From DMER64 sp041654355 (lineage in GTDB: Bacteria > Bacteroidota > Bacteroidia > Bacteroidales > UBA932), in assembly GCA_041654355.1 (NCBI GenBank), contig JBAZDQ010000008.1:6764-70763 (forward strand): a stretch of DNA of 64,000 nucleotides, read 5' to 3'. The notes beneath the pieces are model-generated. The model saw nothing but the letters and a program-made list of their open reading frames with translations, was not told the origin of the DNA and ran no database searches. Shown here piece by piece: positions 18,797 to 27,263 of this stretch. Made by a program: the position numbers and the translations under genes. The stretch's first letter is position 1. Each line of letters begins with the position of its first letter.

Positions 18797-19141
18797 CTAG
18801 TCCTCCCTGGCGTTTGGATCCTTTTCTTCAAAAAACATTTTGGCAAACAAACGGACAAAGGTGTTAACAAACAGTTTTTTTCGGAGAAGGAACAATACAA
18901 GAAATACCAGCAGAAAGAAGCCTCCTGTTATGAAAGAAGCCGCAATGGGATTGTCCAGTACCAAACCCAGCCATTTGTTAGCTCCCGTTGCCAGGAACAC
19001 AAATGCAGTGAGCAGTACCAGGATCAGCAGGAAGGTTCCTAAAAACTGGTTAATGACCAAGCTGAAATTTTCAACCAATCCCAATTTGAACGCATCCGAT
19101 TTCAGACCCAGGTATTCCCTGATCGATTCTTTAATGTTCAT
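18797..19141 (-). CDS. Phage-holin-family / DUF-type two-TM membrane protein
   Basis: 114 aa with an amphipathic N-terminus (MNIKESIREYLGLKSDAFKL), two hydrophobic segments (about 36-58 and 66-87) and a charged tail ending EEKDPNARED. This resembles the Phage_holin_3_6-type proteins that occur next to YtxH genes in Bacteroidota chromosomes. There is no phage context here, so the holin name should not be read as function; an envelope-stress role is the common guess. Confidence 0.75.
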   Translation of the reverse strand: MNIKESIREYLGLKSDAFKLGLVENFSLVINQFLGTFLLILVLLTAFVFLATGANKWLGLVLDNPIAASFITGGFFLLVFLVLFLLRKKLFVNTFVRLFAKMFFEEKDPNARED

Positions 19142-19152
19142 TGCGTTGTCAT

Positions 19153-19347
19153 TTAAACCTCAAGCCCTTCTTCCTGGTTTTTTGGAAAATGCTTCTGGTA
19201 TTCTTTCTTGACCTCACCAACACCTTTGTCTATGGTGTCTTTGATCTTTTCCCTTGTTTCAGTCCCTTTGGCGGGAGCAAACAGCAAGGCCAGTGTTGCC
19301 CCTATGGCAGCACCGCCCAATAAAGCGAGTATATGCGAACTTTTCAT
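19153..19347 (-). CDS. YtxH-domain protein
   Basis: 64 aa. The opening GGAAIGATLALLFAPAKGTE is the YtxH signature: a glycine-rich TM segment followed by LFAPxxG and an amphipathic helix (TREKIKDTIDKGVGEVKKE). First gene of the minus-strand set YtxH, holin-like, small TM protein, and perhaps the M49 peptidase. Family members are often general-stress proteins. Confidence 0.88.
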   Translation of the reverse strand: MKSSHILALLGGAAIGATLALLFAPAKGTETREKIKDTIDKGVGEVKKEYQKHFPKNQEEGLEV

Positions 19348-19383
19348 AATACGATATGTTTTATGATGAATATTGTCTTCTTA

Positions 19384-19391
19384 CAAAGATA
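19384..19391 (-). promoter_or_regulatory. -7 box (TATCTTTG) of the YtxH operon
   Basis: Exact TAnnTTTG on the minus strand, 36 nt before the YtxH start codon. No clear -33 TTTG. A near-match TATCTTTA at 19403-19410 on the plus strand may serve the divergent C11 peptidase gene. Confidence 0.6.
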
Positions 19392-19414
19392 AAAAAAAGG
19401 ATTATCTTTACACT

Positions 19415-20605
19415 ATGATCAGGATGAATCTTCTGTGGTTATTTCTGGCCGGCCTTTTACTGACAGCCTGTGACAAATGTCATTTACCATGCGGCAAATA
19501 CGAACACAACCTGTTGATATACATGGCTGCCGATAACAGTCTTTCAGACCTTGCCCGGGGCAACATGACCGAGATCGTTTCCGGTTCTGCCATTCCACAG
19601 GATCAGGCCCTGTTTGTCTTCATTGACAGAAAAGATCAGGGGGCTTTCCTGATCCGTACCGAAACGCGCAACAATAATATGTTCCTGGATACATTGTTCA
19701 GCTACGGAGTGGTCAATTCGGCACACCCGGATCTGTTAAAACAGGTGATAGGACAAGTCAGGGAAGAATGCCCGGCACGATCTTACGGACTGATCCTCTG
19801 GTCGCACGGTACGGGCTGGCTCCCCAAAGGATTATACGGGGAAACCCCGCAGTATGGCATTCAACGGCTTGCAGCCCCTTCTTCGTTCCTTTACGATATA
19901 TATGATCCTGCCTATCCGCGAACAAAAACTTTCGCACAGGACAATGATACTGAAATGGAAATACCTTCGCTGGCGGCAGCTCTGGAGGATTACCATCACG
20001 ATTATATTTGTTTTGATGCCTGCCTGATGGCAGATATTCAAACGTATTACCAAATGCGGGATGCTTGCGATTATATCATGGGATCCCCGGCAGAAGTTAT
20101 AGATACTGGATTCCCGTACGATAAATTGTCATCTGTGATGTTTCCCTACAGGGGGCTGAGCAATCTGACTGCGTTGTGTGATGCCTATTATAATAAGTAC
20201 AATGCCAAAACGGGGTACAATCGTTCCGGGACCATTTCTCTGGTAAAGACAGAATGTATTGCGGAACTTGCCTTGTCCTTTAAGAATCTGATAGCCGACG
20301 GGGGGACGGATCCCTCTGAAATTGACAGATCGGGACTGCAAACATACGACCGTTTATCAGAACATGTTTTCTGGGACATTGAACAGATGGCGGGACTTAT
20401 AGGTAACAGTGTCCGTTACGGTGAATTCAAAACCGCATTAAGCAAAACCGTTATATACAAAAAAGCAACGGAAAAATTCATAACCATACCTATTGATCAT
20501 TTTTCCGGATTGGCAGCTTATTTGCCAACGACGGCACTGCCCCGCACACAATCGGCTTTTCTTCTTACATCCTGGAACCAACATATTGGTTGGTTGGCTG
20601 ATTAA
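19415..20605 (+). CDS. Clostripain-family (C11) cysteine peptidase, lipoprotein
   Basis: 396 aa from ATG 19415; ATG 19424 is also possible. The lipobox LTAC follows a short hydrophobic signal. The C11 dyad is visible: His131 in LILWSHGTGW and Cys203 in FDACLMA, in the expected order and spacing. Family members cleave after Arg or Lys in secreted or surface substrates. The length is close to other Bacteroidota lipoprotein C11 enzymes. Divergent from the YtxH set; the next gene, rplY, has its own promoter. Confidence 0.9.
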   Translation: MIRMNLLWLFLAGLLLTACDKCHLPCGKYEHNLLIYMAADNSLSDLARGNMTEIVSGSAIPQDQALFVFIDRKDQGAFLIRTETRNNNMFLDTLFSYGVVNSAHPDLLKQVIGQVREECPARSYGLILWSHGTGWLPKGLYGETPQYGIQRLAAPSSFLYDIYDPAYPRTKTFAQDNDTEMEIPSLAAALEDYHHDYICFDACLMADIQTYYQMRDACDYIMGSPAEVIDTGFPYDKLSSVMFPYRGLSNLTALCDAYYNKYNAKTGYNRSGTISLVKTECIAELALSFKNLIADGGTDPSEIDRSGLQTYDRLSEHVFWDIEQMAGLIGNSVRYGEFKTALSKTVIYKKATEKFITIPIDHFSGLAAYLPTTALPRTQSAFLLTSWNQHIGWLAD

Positions 20606-20606
20606 T

Positions 20607-20637
20607 TTTGCATACTCACGGATTTTCACTACTTTTG
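20607..20637 (+). promoter_or_regulatory. Promoter of rplY
   Basis: TTTG at 20607-20610, a 19-nt spacer and TACTTTTG at 20630-20637: one of the best promoter matches in the window. It predicts a leader of about 83 nt before rplY. Confidence 0.85.
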
Positions 20638-20673
20638 CGCGCCCTTAGCGGACCTTTAGTCAGGTGCGATGGG

Positions 20674-20693
20674 ATTCGGGTTTATACCTGAAT
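20674..20693 (+). promoter_or_regulatory. Hairpin in the rplY leader
   Basis: ATTCGGGT / ACCTGAAT with a TTAT loop: 8 bp including one G-U pair, inside the unusually long rplY leader and about 30 nt before the start codon. No U tract follows, so it is not a terminator. A role in ribosomal-protein feedback is possible but unproven. Confidence 0.4.
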
Positions 20694-20724
20694 TGAGTAA
20701 CACTAATTACTAAAAACAAAAACG

Positions 20725-21333
20725 ATGAAACAATTTGAAATCAATGCCCGGGAACGCAGCACCTTTTCGAAAGCTGCAGTAAAACAATTACGTAAAGAAG
20801 GTTTGGTGCCCTGTGTTATTTACGGCAACAACAAAGAAAACGTACATTTTTCGGTATCACAAAAAGATCTTAAGGATCTAATCTACACACCAAATTCTTA
20901 TATTATTTCTCTTAACATTAATGGAGAAAAACAATTGTGCATATTGCATGAGGCACAATTTCATCCGGTAACGGACAGCATCCTTCACCTGGACTTTCTG
21001 ACTATTGATCCCAAACAACCTGTTTCTATTCATGTTCCCATAGCCATCTCCGGGAACTCAGAAGGTGTCCGCCAGGGAGGTAAACTCCAGATATTGAACA
21101 GGAAACTGCTTGTACGCGCTAAGATGAAAGATCTTCCGGATACCCTGGATATTGATATCACAAATCTTACATTAGGTAAAGCCATAACGGCAGGTGAGCT
21201 CAAATATGACAACGTACAGATCCTGTCCCCAAAAAGCACGATCATCTGTATGGTAAAAATGACAAGGGCTTCAACCTCCGCCTCGGCTGCAGCTGAAACC
21301 GCCGAAGCTACTGAAGAAGCAAAGGAAGAATAG
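20725..21333 (+). CDS. rplY: 50S ribosomal protein L25/general stress protein Ctc
   Basis: 202 aa, the long TL5/Ctc form: an L25 5S-rRNA-binding domain (about 1-90, KQLRKEGLVPCVIYGNNKEN) plus a C-terminal beta domain (about 95-180, SIHVPIAISGNSEGVRQGG), then an Ala/Glu-rich tail. It binds 5S rRNA in the large subunit. First gene of rplY-pth-S4 protein, an order common in Bacteroidota. Confidence 0.97.
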   Translation: MKQFEINARERSTFSKAAVKQLRKEGLVPCVIYGNNKENVHFSVSQKDLKDLIYTPNSYIISLNINGEKQLCILHEAQFHPVTDSILHLDFLTIDPKQPVSIHVPIAISGNSEGVRQGGKLQILNRKLLVRAKMKDLPDTLDIDITNLTLGKAITAGELKYDNVQILSPKSTIICMVKMTRASTSASAAAETAEATEEAKEE

Positions 21334-21346
21334 AGTTTTCATATAC

Positions 21347-21922
21347 ATGTCTTATCTGATAACAGGACTGGGAAATGTCGGAACGGATTATGCCGGTACC
21401 CGTCATAATATTGGGTTTACTGTTTTGGACGCCTGGGCCGCACTGCATAAAACCACTTTTTCCGCATTGCGGTACGGTTCCCTGGCACAGATAAGGTATG
21501 CCGGCAAAGAGATCTGGCTTCTGAAACCTTCCACTTATGTGAATATGAGCGGTAAAGCGGTGCGTTACTGGATGAACCAGGAACATATTCCTATAGAAAA
21601 CATACTCGTCGTTCTGGATGATGTGGCCCTGCCTTTCGGAAAATTAAGATTGCGTGCCAGGGGAAGTGACGGGGGGCATAACGGGCTGAGGCATATAACC
21701 TATACATTGGGTAATGAAGAATATGCCCGTTTACGGATAGGCATTGGAGATGATTTTCCCAGGGGATACCAGGCGGATTACGTACTCAGTCGTTGGAGCG
21801 GACAGGAAGAAAAAGAATTGCCGTTTATTTGTAACAATGCCATAGAAGCCATGAACCTTTTTGTCCGTCAAGGCATTGAACGGGCGATGAACCTGGTGAA
21901 TACAGAAAAACCGGAAAACTAG
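21347..21922 (+). CDS. pth: Peptidyl-tRNA hydrolase
   Basis: 191 aa. MSYLITGLGNVGTDYAGTRH starts in the family fashion; His20 is the catalytic base, and the conserved FGKLRLRARGSDGGHNGLRH segment lies at about 95-115. It cleaves the ester bond of peptidyl-tRNA released from stalled ribosomes. 13 bp after rplY and 3 bp before the S4-domain gene; co-transcribed with both. Confidence 0.97.
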   Translation: MSYLITGLGNVGTDYAGTRHNIGFTVLDAWAALHKTTFSALRYGSLAQIRYAGKEIWLLKPSTYVNMSGKAVRYWMNQEHIPIENILVVLDDVALPFGKLRLRARGSDGGHNGLRHITYTLGNEEYARLRIGIGDDFPRGYQADYVLSRWSGQEEKELPFICNNAIEAMNLFVRQGIERAMNLVNTEKPEN

Positions 21923-21925
21923 GCC

Positions 21926-22297
21926 ATGCGACTTGATAAATACCTCTGGGCCATCAGGGTGTTCAAAACCAGATCGGAAGCGGCTGATGCATGTCGCGGA
22001 TCAGCCATTAAAGTGAACGGACAGGATGTCAAACCGTCCCGTGAAATACATGAAGGAGATATTTTGGTAGTCAGAAAAGGACCGGTTTATTATTCTTACC
22101 GGGTGCTTCAACAGCTGGATAAACGTCAGCCTGCTAAAAACGTTCCGTTGTATGTCCTGGATATTACTCCTCTTGAGGAATTGGAAAAGCTGCAACAGCC
22201 CAGGGAGACGATAGTAATATACAGGCAGAAAGGAACCGGCCGTCCTACCAAGAAAGAAAGACGAAAACTGGACGAAATAATGGACCTTAACGAGTAA
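21926..22297 (+). CDS. S4-domain RNA-binding protein (Hsp15/RqcP-like)
   Basis: 123 aa. The S4 fold is at residues 1-60 (MRLDKYLWAIRVFKTRSEA, SAIKVNGQDVKPSREIHEGD), followed by a basic tail. Hsp15 and RqcP recognise 50S subunits carrying a stalled peptidyl-tRNA, which fits the neighbour pth. I cannot decide between the two subfamilies. The stop overlaps the convergent manA gene by 11 bp. Confidence 0.88.
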   Translation: MRLDKYLWAIRVFKTRSEAADACRGSAIKVNGQDVKPSREIHEGDILVVRKGPVYYSYRVLQQLDKRQPAKNVPLYVLDITPLEELEKLQQPRETIVIYRQKGTGRPTKKERRKLDEIMDLNE

Positions 22298-23192
22298 TTT
22301 CCAAAAAAACGGATTTCTCCCCGGGTATGATTCTCCAGTAATCCAATGAAGCCGGCATCAGTATGCAACCACCGGCAGACCGGTAACGTGTATTTTCGGT
22401 TTCCACTTCCAAAGAACCTTCCAGTTCCAGGTAGGCAATAAAATGATCGCGGGAAGATCCATCTATTTCCATAGGATGTTCCAGGGACCTGAGCCTTACC
22501 GTAAAATACGGAGAATCTGCCAAAACACCGGAAGTAGTTGGCTTCAGAATGTGCTTTTTATAGTCAATACAGTCAACGGCCAGTTCCAGGTGCATTTCCC
22601 TTGCCGTTTCCGGGTTGTGTTCCCTTCCCCAGTCATAAACCCTATAGGTGATGTCTGAAACCTGTTGTACTTCAGCAATGGTTACTCCGCCCCCACAGGC
22701 ATGGATCAATCCGGCCGGAATGTAGTAACATTCACCCCTTATGGGATGGATACAATTCATAACTTCGGGTAAAGTCTCATTTTCACATCGTGTGAAAAAT
22801 TCTTCCGGTGTCATATCTTTATTAAAGCCCAGGTATAACCGGGCATCGGGTTGCGCATCCAGAATGTACCACATTTCCGTTTTGCCGTAAGCATGATGCA
22901 GCTCGGCGGCTTTTTTGTCATCAGGATGTACTTGTACGGAAAGGAATTCATTGACAGTAAGATACTTGATCAGTAAAGGGAATTCATCCCCGCAGAAATC
23001 GTAAATACGTGTGCCCACAAGGTCCGTCAGGTATACTTCCAGTATTTCGTTTATTGTATTGCCTTTCAGAAACCCGTTGCTGATCATCGATGCATCCCTG
23101 TCCAGGCCGCTCAGGACCCAGGTTTCCGATCCCCATACACGTTGTTTAATGATGGGTTCAAAGGTCAGCGGGTACAGATTCGTGTCGTTCAT
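22287..23192 (-). CDS. manA: Class I mannose-6-phosphate isomerase
   Basis: 301 aa, the short cupin form. YPLTFEPIIKQRVWGSETW opens as usual; metal ligands His89 (QVHPDD), Glu106 (EMWY) and the His of YYIPAGLIHACGGG are present. It interconverts mannose-6-phosphate and fructose-6-phosphate. Only one start codon is plausible, so the gene overlaps the preceding CPBP gene by 35 nt on the same strand, which suggests coupled translation. Confidence 0.95.
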   Translation of the reverse strand: MNDTNLYPLTFEPIIKQRVWGSETWVLSGLDRDASMISNGFLKGNTINEILEVYLTDLVGTRIYDFCGDEFPLLIKYLTVNEFLSVQVHPDDKKAAELHHAYGKTEMWYILDAQPDARLYLGFNKDMTPEEFFTRCENETLPEVMNCIHPIRGECYYIPAGLIHACGGGVTIAEVQQVSDITYRVYDWGREHNPETAREMHLELAVDCIDYKKHILKPTTSGVLADSPYFTVRLRSLEHPMEIDGSSRDHFIAYLELEGSLEVETENTRYRSAGGCILMPASLDYWRIIPGEKSVFLEITR

Positions 23193-24054
23193 AAGACGGA
23201 TTTAATTCAGGAGCAGGAGCCAGTTTTTTATTCAGATAAAATATTACCAAAGCCAGAATGATCACTGAACAGGCAAGGGCTAAGAAATAAGGAGTATTAC
23301 CCATTAAGGATCTCAGAGAAGCATCGGCGGACATTTCCGGAAATAATCCAGCCAGGAGAAAAGAGAGTCCGTTGTTAATGGCATGCAGGGCAACGCACGT
23401 CCAGTAGGATCTTGTTCTGTAATAGATCCACCCGAAAAGACATCCCATTAAAAAAGCCGGGATGGCCTGCCACGGATTAAAATGGATCACGCCAAACATA
23501 AGTGCTGACCAGGCGATTGCTTTCCATGCATCCATATGTTGCAACATACCCTTAAGTGCAACGGCACGCAGGAGCCATTCTTCCAGCAACGGGGCAGCAA
23601 TAACAACTGCCAGGAAAGTTGGCAGATTGCTTTCTGTCATTTTTTCAAATAATTCTTTGATAAACTCTGGCATTTCCAGCCATTCTGTTAGAGGATCCAT
23701 GATAAATGACATGGCAACTATGATGACAGGAAGCATGAGAATATATAATAGAACAGGAACTTTTCCCAGCTTTGCCGGAGGGTCCGGATACGGTGCTTTA
23801 TCTGCACGGACAGCTGCTAAAAAAGACTGCCGGGAGCGCAGGTATACGTAAAGGAATACTACCAGGAAAGGCAATACATAAATGACGGGGGTACTCCATC
23901 CGCTGCCTGAAAGAGACAACAGATCGGGGCGGATAAGATTCGTGATAAATACAATGGATCCCGCAAAAATGGATCCGCCTACCAGCAATATAGCCAGCAT
24001 AATAAGCCATGATTCTCCAAGTTTAGGCCGGTAATACTTCAGGTAATCTTTCAT
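23158..24054 (-). CDS. CPBP-family intramembrane glutamic endopeptidase
   Basis: 298 aa with about eight hydrophobic segments. The Abi/CPBP motifs are in place: EEWLLR at 158-163 and His191 in IHFNPW, with a later HAINNG helix. By family it cleaves within the membrane (CAAX-protease and bacteriocin self-immunity relatives); no prenylated or bacteriocin-like substrate gene is nearby. It lies between the nucleotidyltransferase and manA, probably one operon. Confidence 0.93.
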   Translation of the reverse strand: MKDYLKYYRPKLGESWLIMLAILLVGGSIFAGSIVFITNLIRPDLLSLSGSGWSTPVIYVLPFLVVFLYVYLRSRQSFLAAVRADKAPYPDPPAKLGKVPVLLYILMLPVIIVAMSFIMDPLTEWLEMPEFIKELFEKMTESNLPTFLAVVIAAPLLEEWLLRAVALKGMLQHMDAWKAIAWSALMFGVIHFNPWQAIPAFLMGCLFGWIYYRTRSYWTCVALHAINNGLSFLLAGLFPEMSADASLRSLMGNTPYFLALACSVIILALVIFYLNKKLAPAPELNPSYERHESVPADL

Positions 24055-24069
24055 ATGTGTAATTATTGA

Positions 24070-24990
24070 TCAGGTAAACAAAGGGCTCGGGTAAAGGCTT
24101 TCCCGGTGTAAGGCTTCTAGGCGTTTGACTACGCCCGGGCGATCTTCCCGATACGTTACACCAAACCATTTGGCATCGGTTGGGAGTACCCGGCAGGTTC
24201 CTTCCCCGGATTTGATAATATCGTTGACCAGGGTAGGAAGGTGGTATTCAGAGGCAGGTTCCGTGGCATATTTTTCCAAAAAACGGGTAACGAGGGTCGC
24301 TGCCTTTGGGTATACATCGGGGAGAAAGCCCCAGCAATTCATGGAACAGAGATCATCGGCCCGCAATTCAAGATCACCTTGTGATTCCGGTTGGTCAGGT
24401 AAGGTACAGTAAATTTTGCCGTTGTTTTCTTTACGTATCTTGAATCTTTCATTAACATTGGTAAGCAGGTCATTTGCATTGTGTTGGCATATGCCCCTTG
24501 ATACAGGGCCGGAGGGTGACAGGGTGTTTTCCAGCCGGTAGCCAACCATCGCGTAAGAACCAGGTATCAAATCATTACGGGAAAGGAAGCGGCCCAGCAC
24601 CCGGAATGCATCGCGCCCGTAAAAATCATCGGCATTTATGATACCAAAAGGTTCATTGACGCATTTGGCTGTCGTGAGCAATGCATGGCCGGTTCCCCAG
24701 GGTTTATGCCGTTCTGCCGGAGGAACGAAAGGGACCGGAATATCATCCAGCTCCTGGGTGATAAATTCAAACGGAAAATGGTTGCCGTATCGGGAAACAC
24801 AAACACGGTTGAAATCTTCCCTGAAAGATTCCCGGATGACAAAAATAATTTTACCGAATCCAGACTTCAAAGCATCATAAATGGAATAATCCATTATTGT
24901 TTCACCGTTGGGACCCAGTCCGTCAAGTTGTTTCAATCCGCCGTAACGGCTGCCCATACCCGCAGCCATGATAATCAAAGTTGGTTGCAT
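24070..24990 (-). CDS. Sugar-phosphate nucleotidyltransferase
   Basis: 306 aa from ATG 24990; the longer frame would start before the fold. The signature AAGMGSRYGGLKQLDGLGPN (nucleotide loop) is at residues 8-27 and the metal Asp pair in GIINADDFYG at about 107. It activates a sugar-1-phosphate with NTP. The proximity of manA suggests a hexose/mannose role, but specificity cannot be read. Confidence 0.88.
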   Translation of the reverse strand: MQPTLIIMAAGMGSRYGGLKQLDGLGPNGETIMDYSIYDALKSGFGKIIFVIRESFREDFNRVCVSRYGNHFPFEFITQELDDIPVPFVPPAERHKPWGTGHALLTTAKCVNEPFGIINADDFYGRDAFRVLGRFLSRNDLIPGSYAMVGYRLENTLSPSGPVSRGICQHNANDLLTNVNERFKIRKENNGKIYCTLPDQPESQGDLELRADDLCSMNCWGFLPDVYPKAATLVTRFLEKYATEPASEYHLPTLVNDIIKSGEGTCRVLPTDAKWFGVTYREDRPGVVKRLEALHRESLYPSPLFT

Positions 24991-25004
24991 AAAGAAAAAC
25001 CTGT

Positions 25005-25012
25005 TATATTTG
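25005..25012 (+). promoter_or_regulatory. -7 box (TATATTTG) of the ftsB/divIC-like gene
   Basis: Exact TAnnTTTG, 16 nt before ATG 25029; TTG at 24981-24983 with a 21-nt spacer could be the -33 box. Confidence 0.6.
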
Positions 25013-25028
25013 TGGAAATACAAACCCT

Positions 25029-25367
25029 ATGCGTAAGCGTTTTAAATATGACCGTTTCCTTGCCATAATAAGGAACAGGTTTTTTATTGTAACGTTCATT
25101 TTCATTGTCTGGATCCTGTTTTTTGACAATAACAGCCTAACAGGCTGGTTTAGCGCATTGGGTGAATATTCCGAAAACAAATCCCAACAAAGATACTATA
25201 AAGAAAAGATTCATCAAACAGAAAGCAATTTGCGTGAATTACAATCCAACAAAGATTCCCTGGAGAAATTTGCACGTGAAAAATATTATTTTCACAGACC
25301 CAATGAAGATGTTTTCATTATTACACCAGGTCCATCAGATCACGCAGGTCTTTTCCCATATAAGTAG
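25029..25367 (+). CDS. FtsB/DivIC-family septum formation protein
   Basis: 112 aa: short basic cytoplasmic N-terminus, one TM segment (FFIVTFIFIVWILFF, about 18-32), then a coiled coil (about 48-82) ending KFAREKYYFHRPNEDVFII, the conserved end of FtsB/DivIC. It joins the FtsL/FtsQ divisome complex. The 3' end overlaps the convergent HAD gene by 47 bp. Confidence 0.92.
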   Translation: MRKRFKYDRFLAIIRNRFFIVTFIFIVWILFFDNNSLTGWFSALGEYSENKSQQRYYKEKIHQTESNLRELQSNKDSLEKFAREKYYFHRPNEDVFIITPGPSDHAGLFPYK

Positions 25368-26019
25368 GTGATCCGTTACAAGGGTTCCCGGACGGGTTGT
25401 AATAATACTGGTCGATGCCAAAAATCCGAGCCCCTTCAATATCGGTTTCATAATTATCTCCCACCATCAAGGTTTCCTTTTTCTTCCCATTTATAGAAGT
25501 GATAGCAGCTGTGAACATTTTTGGATGGGGTTTGTGATAACCCACTTCTTCCGATATGAACACCCTGTTTCTGAAAAACGTATCCAGTCCGCTATTGCGT
25601 ATCTTGTCGTATTGGACCTGTTTGAAACCGTTGGTTAAAAGTGCCATTTTGCATCCTTTTGCACTTAGATATTCCAGAACGTTCAGTGCATTGGCGATAA
25701 GACGTGTCATAGAAGGCATCAGCTCCAGGTATTCTTGGCCAAAGACGGGTCCCCATTGATCGGGATCCGGGACCCCCGCTTCTCGTAATGTAATCACAAA
25801 TCTCACATAACGCAGTTTTTGCTGGGTGATTTCTCCTGCCTCGTACATAGTCCAGAGCTTTTGGTTGTTCGATTTGTACATTTTGTAAAAAGCAGCCGGA
25901 TCGGGCAGGTATTGCGTAAGGGCATGTCTTTTGATGAGTACGGCTATACATTCCTTCGCATTGACATCAAAATCCCATAAAGTGTTGTCCAGGTCAAACA
26001 GAAAATAGCGGTATTTCAT
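25321..26019 (-). CDS. YjjG-type HAD nucleotidase
   Basis: 232 aa from ATG 26019. This start is supported by an ATGA overlap with the stop of the preceding M64 gene. HAD motif I is FDLDNTLWD (Asp9, Asp11); motif II is in ALLTNGF, motif III is the Lys of YHKPHPKMF, and motif IV is VGDNYETDIEGA. The WD after the DxDxT motif and the C-terminal GIDQYYYNPSG resemble YjjG, which hydrolyses non-canonical pyrimidine nucleotides (house-cleaning). Confidence 0.9.
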   Translation of the reverse strand: MKYRYFLFDLDNTLWDFDVNAKECIAVLIKRHALTQYLPDPAAFYKMYKSNNQKLWTMYEAGEITQQKLRYVRFVITLREAGVPDPDQWGPVFGQEYLELMPSMTRLIANALNVLEYLSAKGCKMALLTNGFKQVQYDKIRNSGLDTFFRNRVFISEEVGYHKPHPKMFTAAITSINGKKKETLMVGDNYETDIEGARIFGIDQYYYNPSGNPCNGSPTYMGKDLRDLMDLV

Positions 26020-27254
26020 TTTGTATAATAATCGATCATTCGTGCAATGGCTCTTTGGCAGACAGGACAAAAAGCAGGGGCTGTGTTGGTATGCATGCGG
26101 CAATCCGGGGCAGGACGAAATATTCCTTTGGCCACATATGCAGCTCCTTCATGTAGACCGACACCTTCTGTTCCCATCATGTCTTTCCATTTGGATTCAA
26201 AATCTACCAGTGTGGTAATGTTGGGTTCCCAGGGCTCGACTCCGGAGGGGTACATATTGATGTATGCCACTTCCGAATTATAATATTCATCTGCCAGGCC
26301 TGCAAAGCTGTGACCGAATTCATGCACAAAAACTTCTTTACTCAATGCATGATCGGACATACTCAGCCCGTAATAGTTGTATATGCCTCCGCCTCCATAT
26401 GTTTGTGTGTTCACAATCACATATATGGCATCGAAAGGTGATTCGGAGACAGCCTGTGCCAGTGGTCTGTAATCGGGAGTTGTCATGTAACGCTCCGTAT
26501 AAAAAGTGTCGAATGAGCTGCCGAGTGCTGTTTTGTTCCAAACGTCAAACCGGGGTATATCGGGGCCGGAATCTTCAGAAACAAGCGGTAGTATCCATAT
26601 ATTAAAATAGTCCCGGCGTGAACGGAAGGGCTCGTATTCAAACAGGTATTCTGTAAAGCGGGTTGCATCCCTTTTAAATTTTTCCATTTCAGCCGGACGG
26701 TACCCTTCTGCAACAAATAACAGATCCACTTTGTTTTCAATAGGTCCTTTGTCCTGAATTAGTTCTGCATTGCAGCCTGGTTTTTCTTCAGAAATCAGGC
26801 AATCTGTTGGATCTATCAGGAATTTTTTCATGGCCAGATACGTTCCCTCCCCTGGATTCCTTTCATATAGTTCACAATATACAGTGTCTTTTGGGTACGG
26901 TATCCATAAAGACGTATTGTAAGCCATGTCTCTAAATGTCGCTTCCCGGGTAGTTCGCCATTCCATAAACAGTGAATTGAACCCTTTGGAAAAAATCAGA
27001 TCACCTTTTTTTGTATAGATCTTATACTGGTATTCCCCGTATGTAAAAGGGGCGATCAGCTGCGTCTTGGGACCGGCCCAGACTGATTCTTTATGCATAG
27101 AAAGCAGAAACACATCCTGAGATGTCGCATTCCCGGCAAAGACCAGATCAATCCTAAGTCGCTCTCCGGTAAAATAGTTATCGTAAGAAACGGGTTGAGC
27201 CCGGGTTATTGCTGCAAAACCCAGGCAAATGATAAGCAGGGTACATTTTTTCAT
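26016..27254 (-). CDS. M64-family (IgA peptidase-like) secreted metallopeptidase
   Basis: 412 aa with a signal peptide ending AITRAQ. The N-terminal domain (about 25-150) matches the M64 N-terminal beta domain; the peptidase domain carries HEFGHSFAGLADEYY with zinc ligands His311 and His315 and catalytic Glu312. The founding member cleaves IgA, but most Bacteroidota relatives have unknown substrates, so an IgA role should not be assumed. Overlaps the HAD start by 4 nt; 9 bp after purB. Confidence 0.93.
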   Translation of the reverse strand: MKKCTLLIICLGFAAITRAQPVSYDNYFTGERLRIDLVFAGNATSQDVFLLSMHKESVWAGPKTQLIAPFTYGEYQYKIYTKKGDLIFSKGFNSLFMEWRTTREATFRDMAYNTSLWIPYPKDTVYCELYERNPGEGTYLAMKKFLIDPTDCLISEEKPGCNAELIQDKGPIENKVDLLFVAEGYRPAEMEKFKRDATRFTEYLFEYEPFRSRRDYFNIWILPLVSEDSGPDIPRFDVWNKTALGSSFDTFYTERYMTTPDYRPLAQAVSESPFDAIYVIVNTQTYGGGGIYNYYGLSMSDHALSKEVFVHEFGHSFAGLADEYYNSEVAYINMYPSGVEPWEPNITTLVDFESKWKDMMGTEGVGLHEGAAYVAKGIFRPAPDCRMHTNTAPAFCPVCQRAIARMIDYYTK

Positions 27255-27263
27255 ATAGGACGA

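Noticed and set aside
18797..19141. Prophage remnant because of the holin-like protein
   Set aside because: No other phage gene nearby; this family is common beside YtxH in ordinary chromosomes.
20638..20724. tRNA or riboswitch in the rplY leader
   Set aside because: No cloverleaf can be formed and no known riboswitch core is visible; only one short hairpin.
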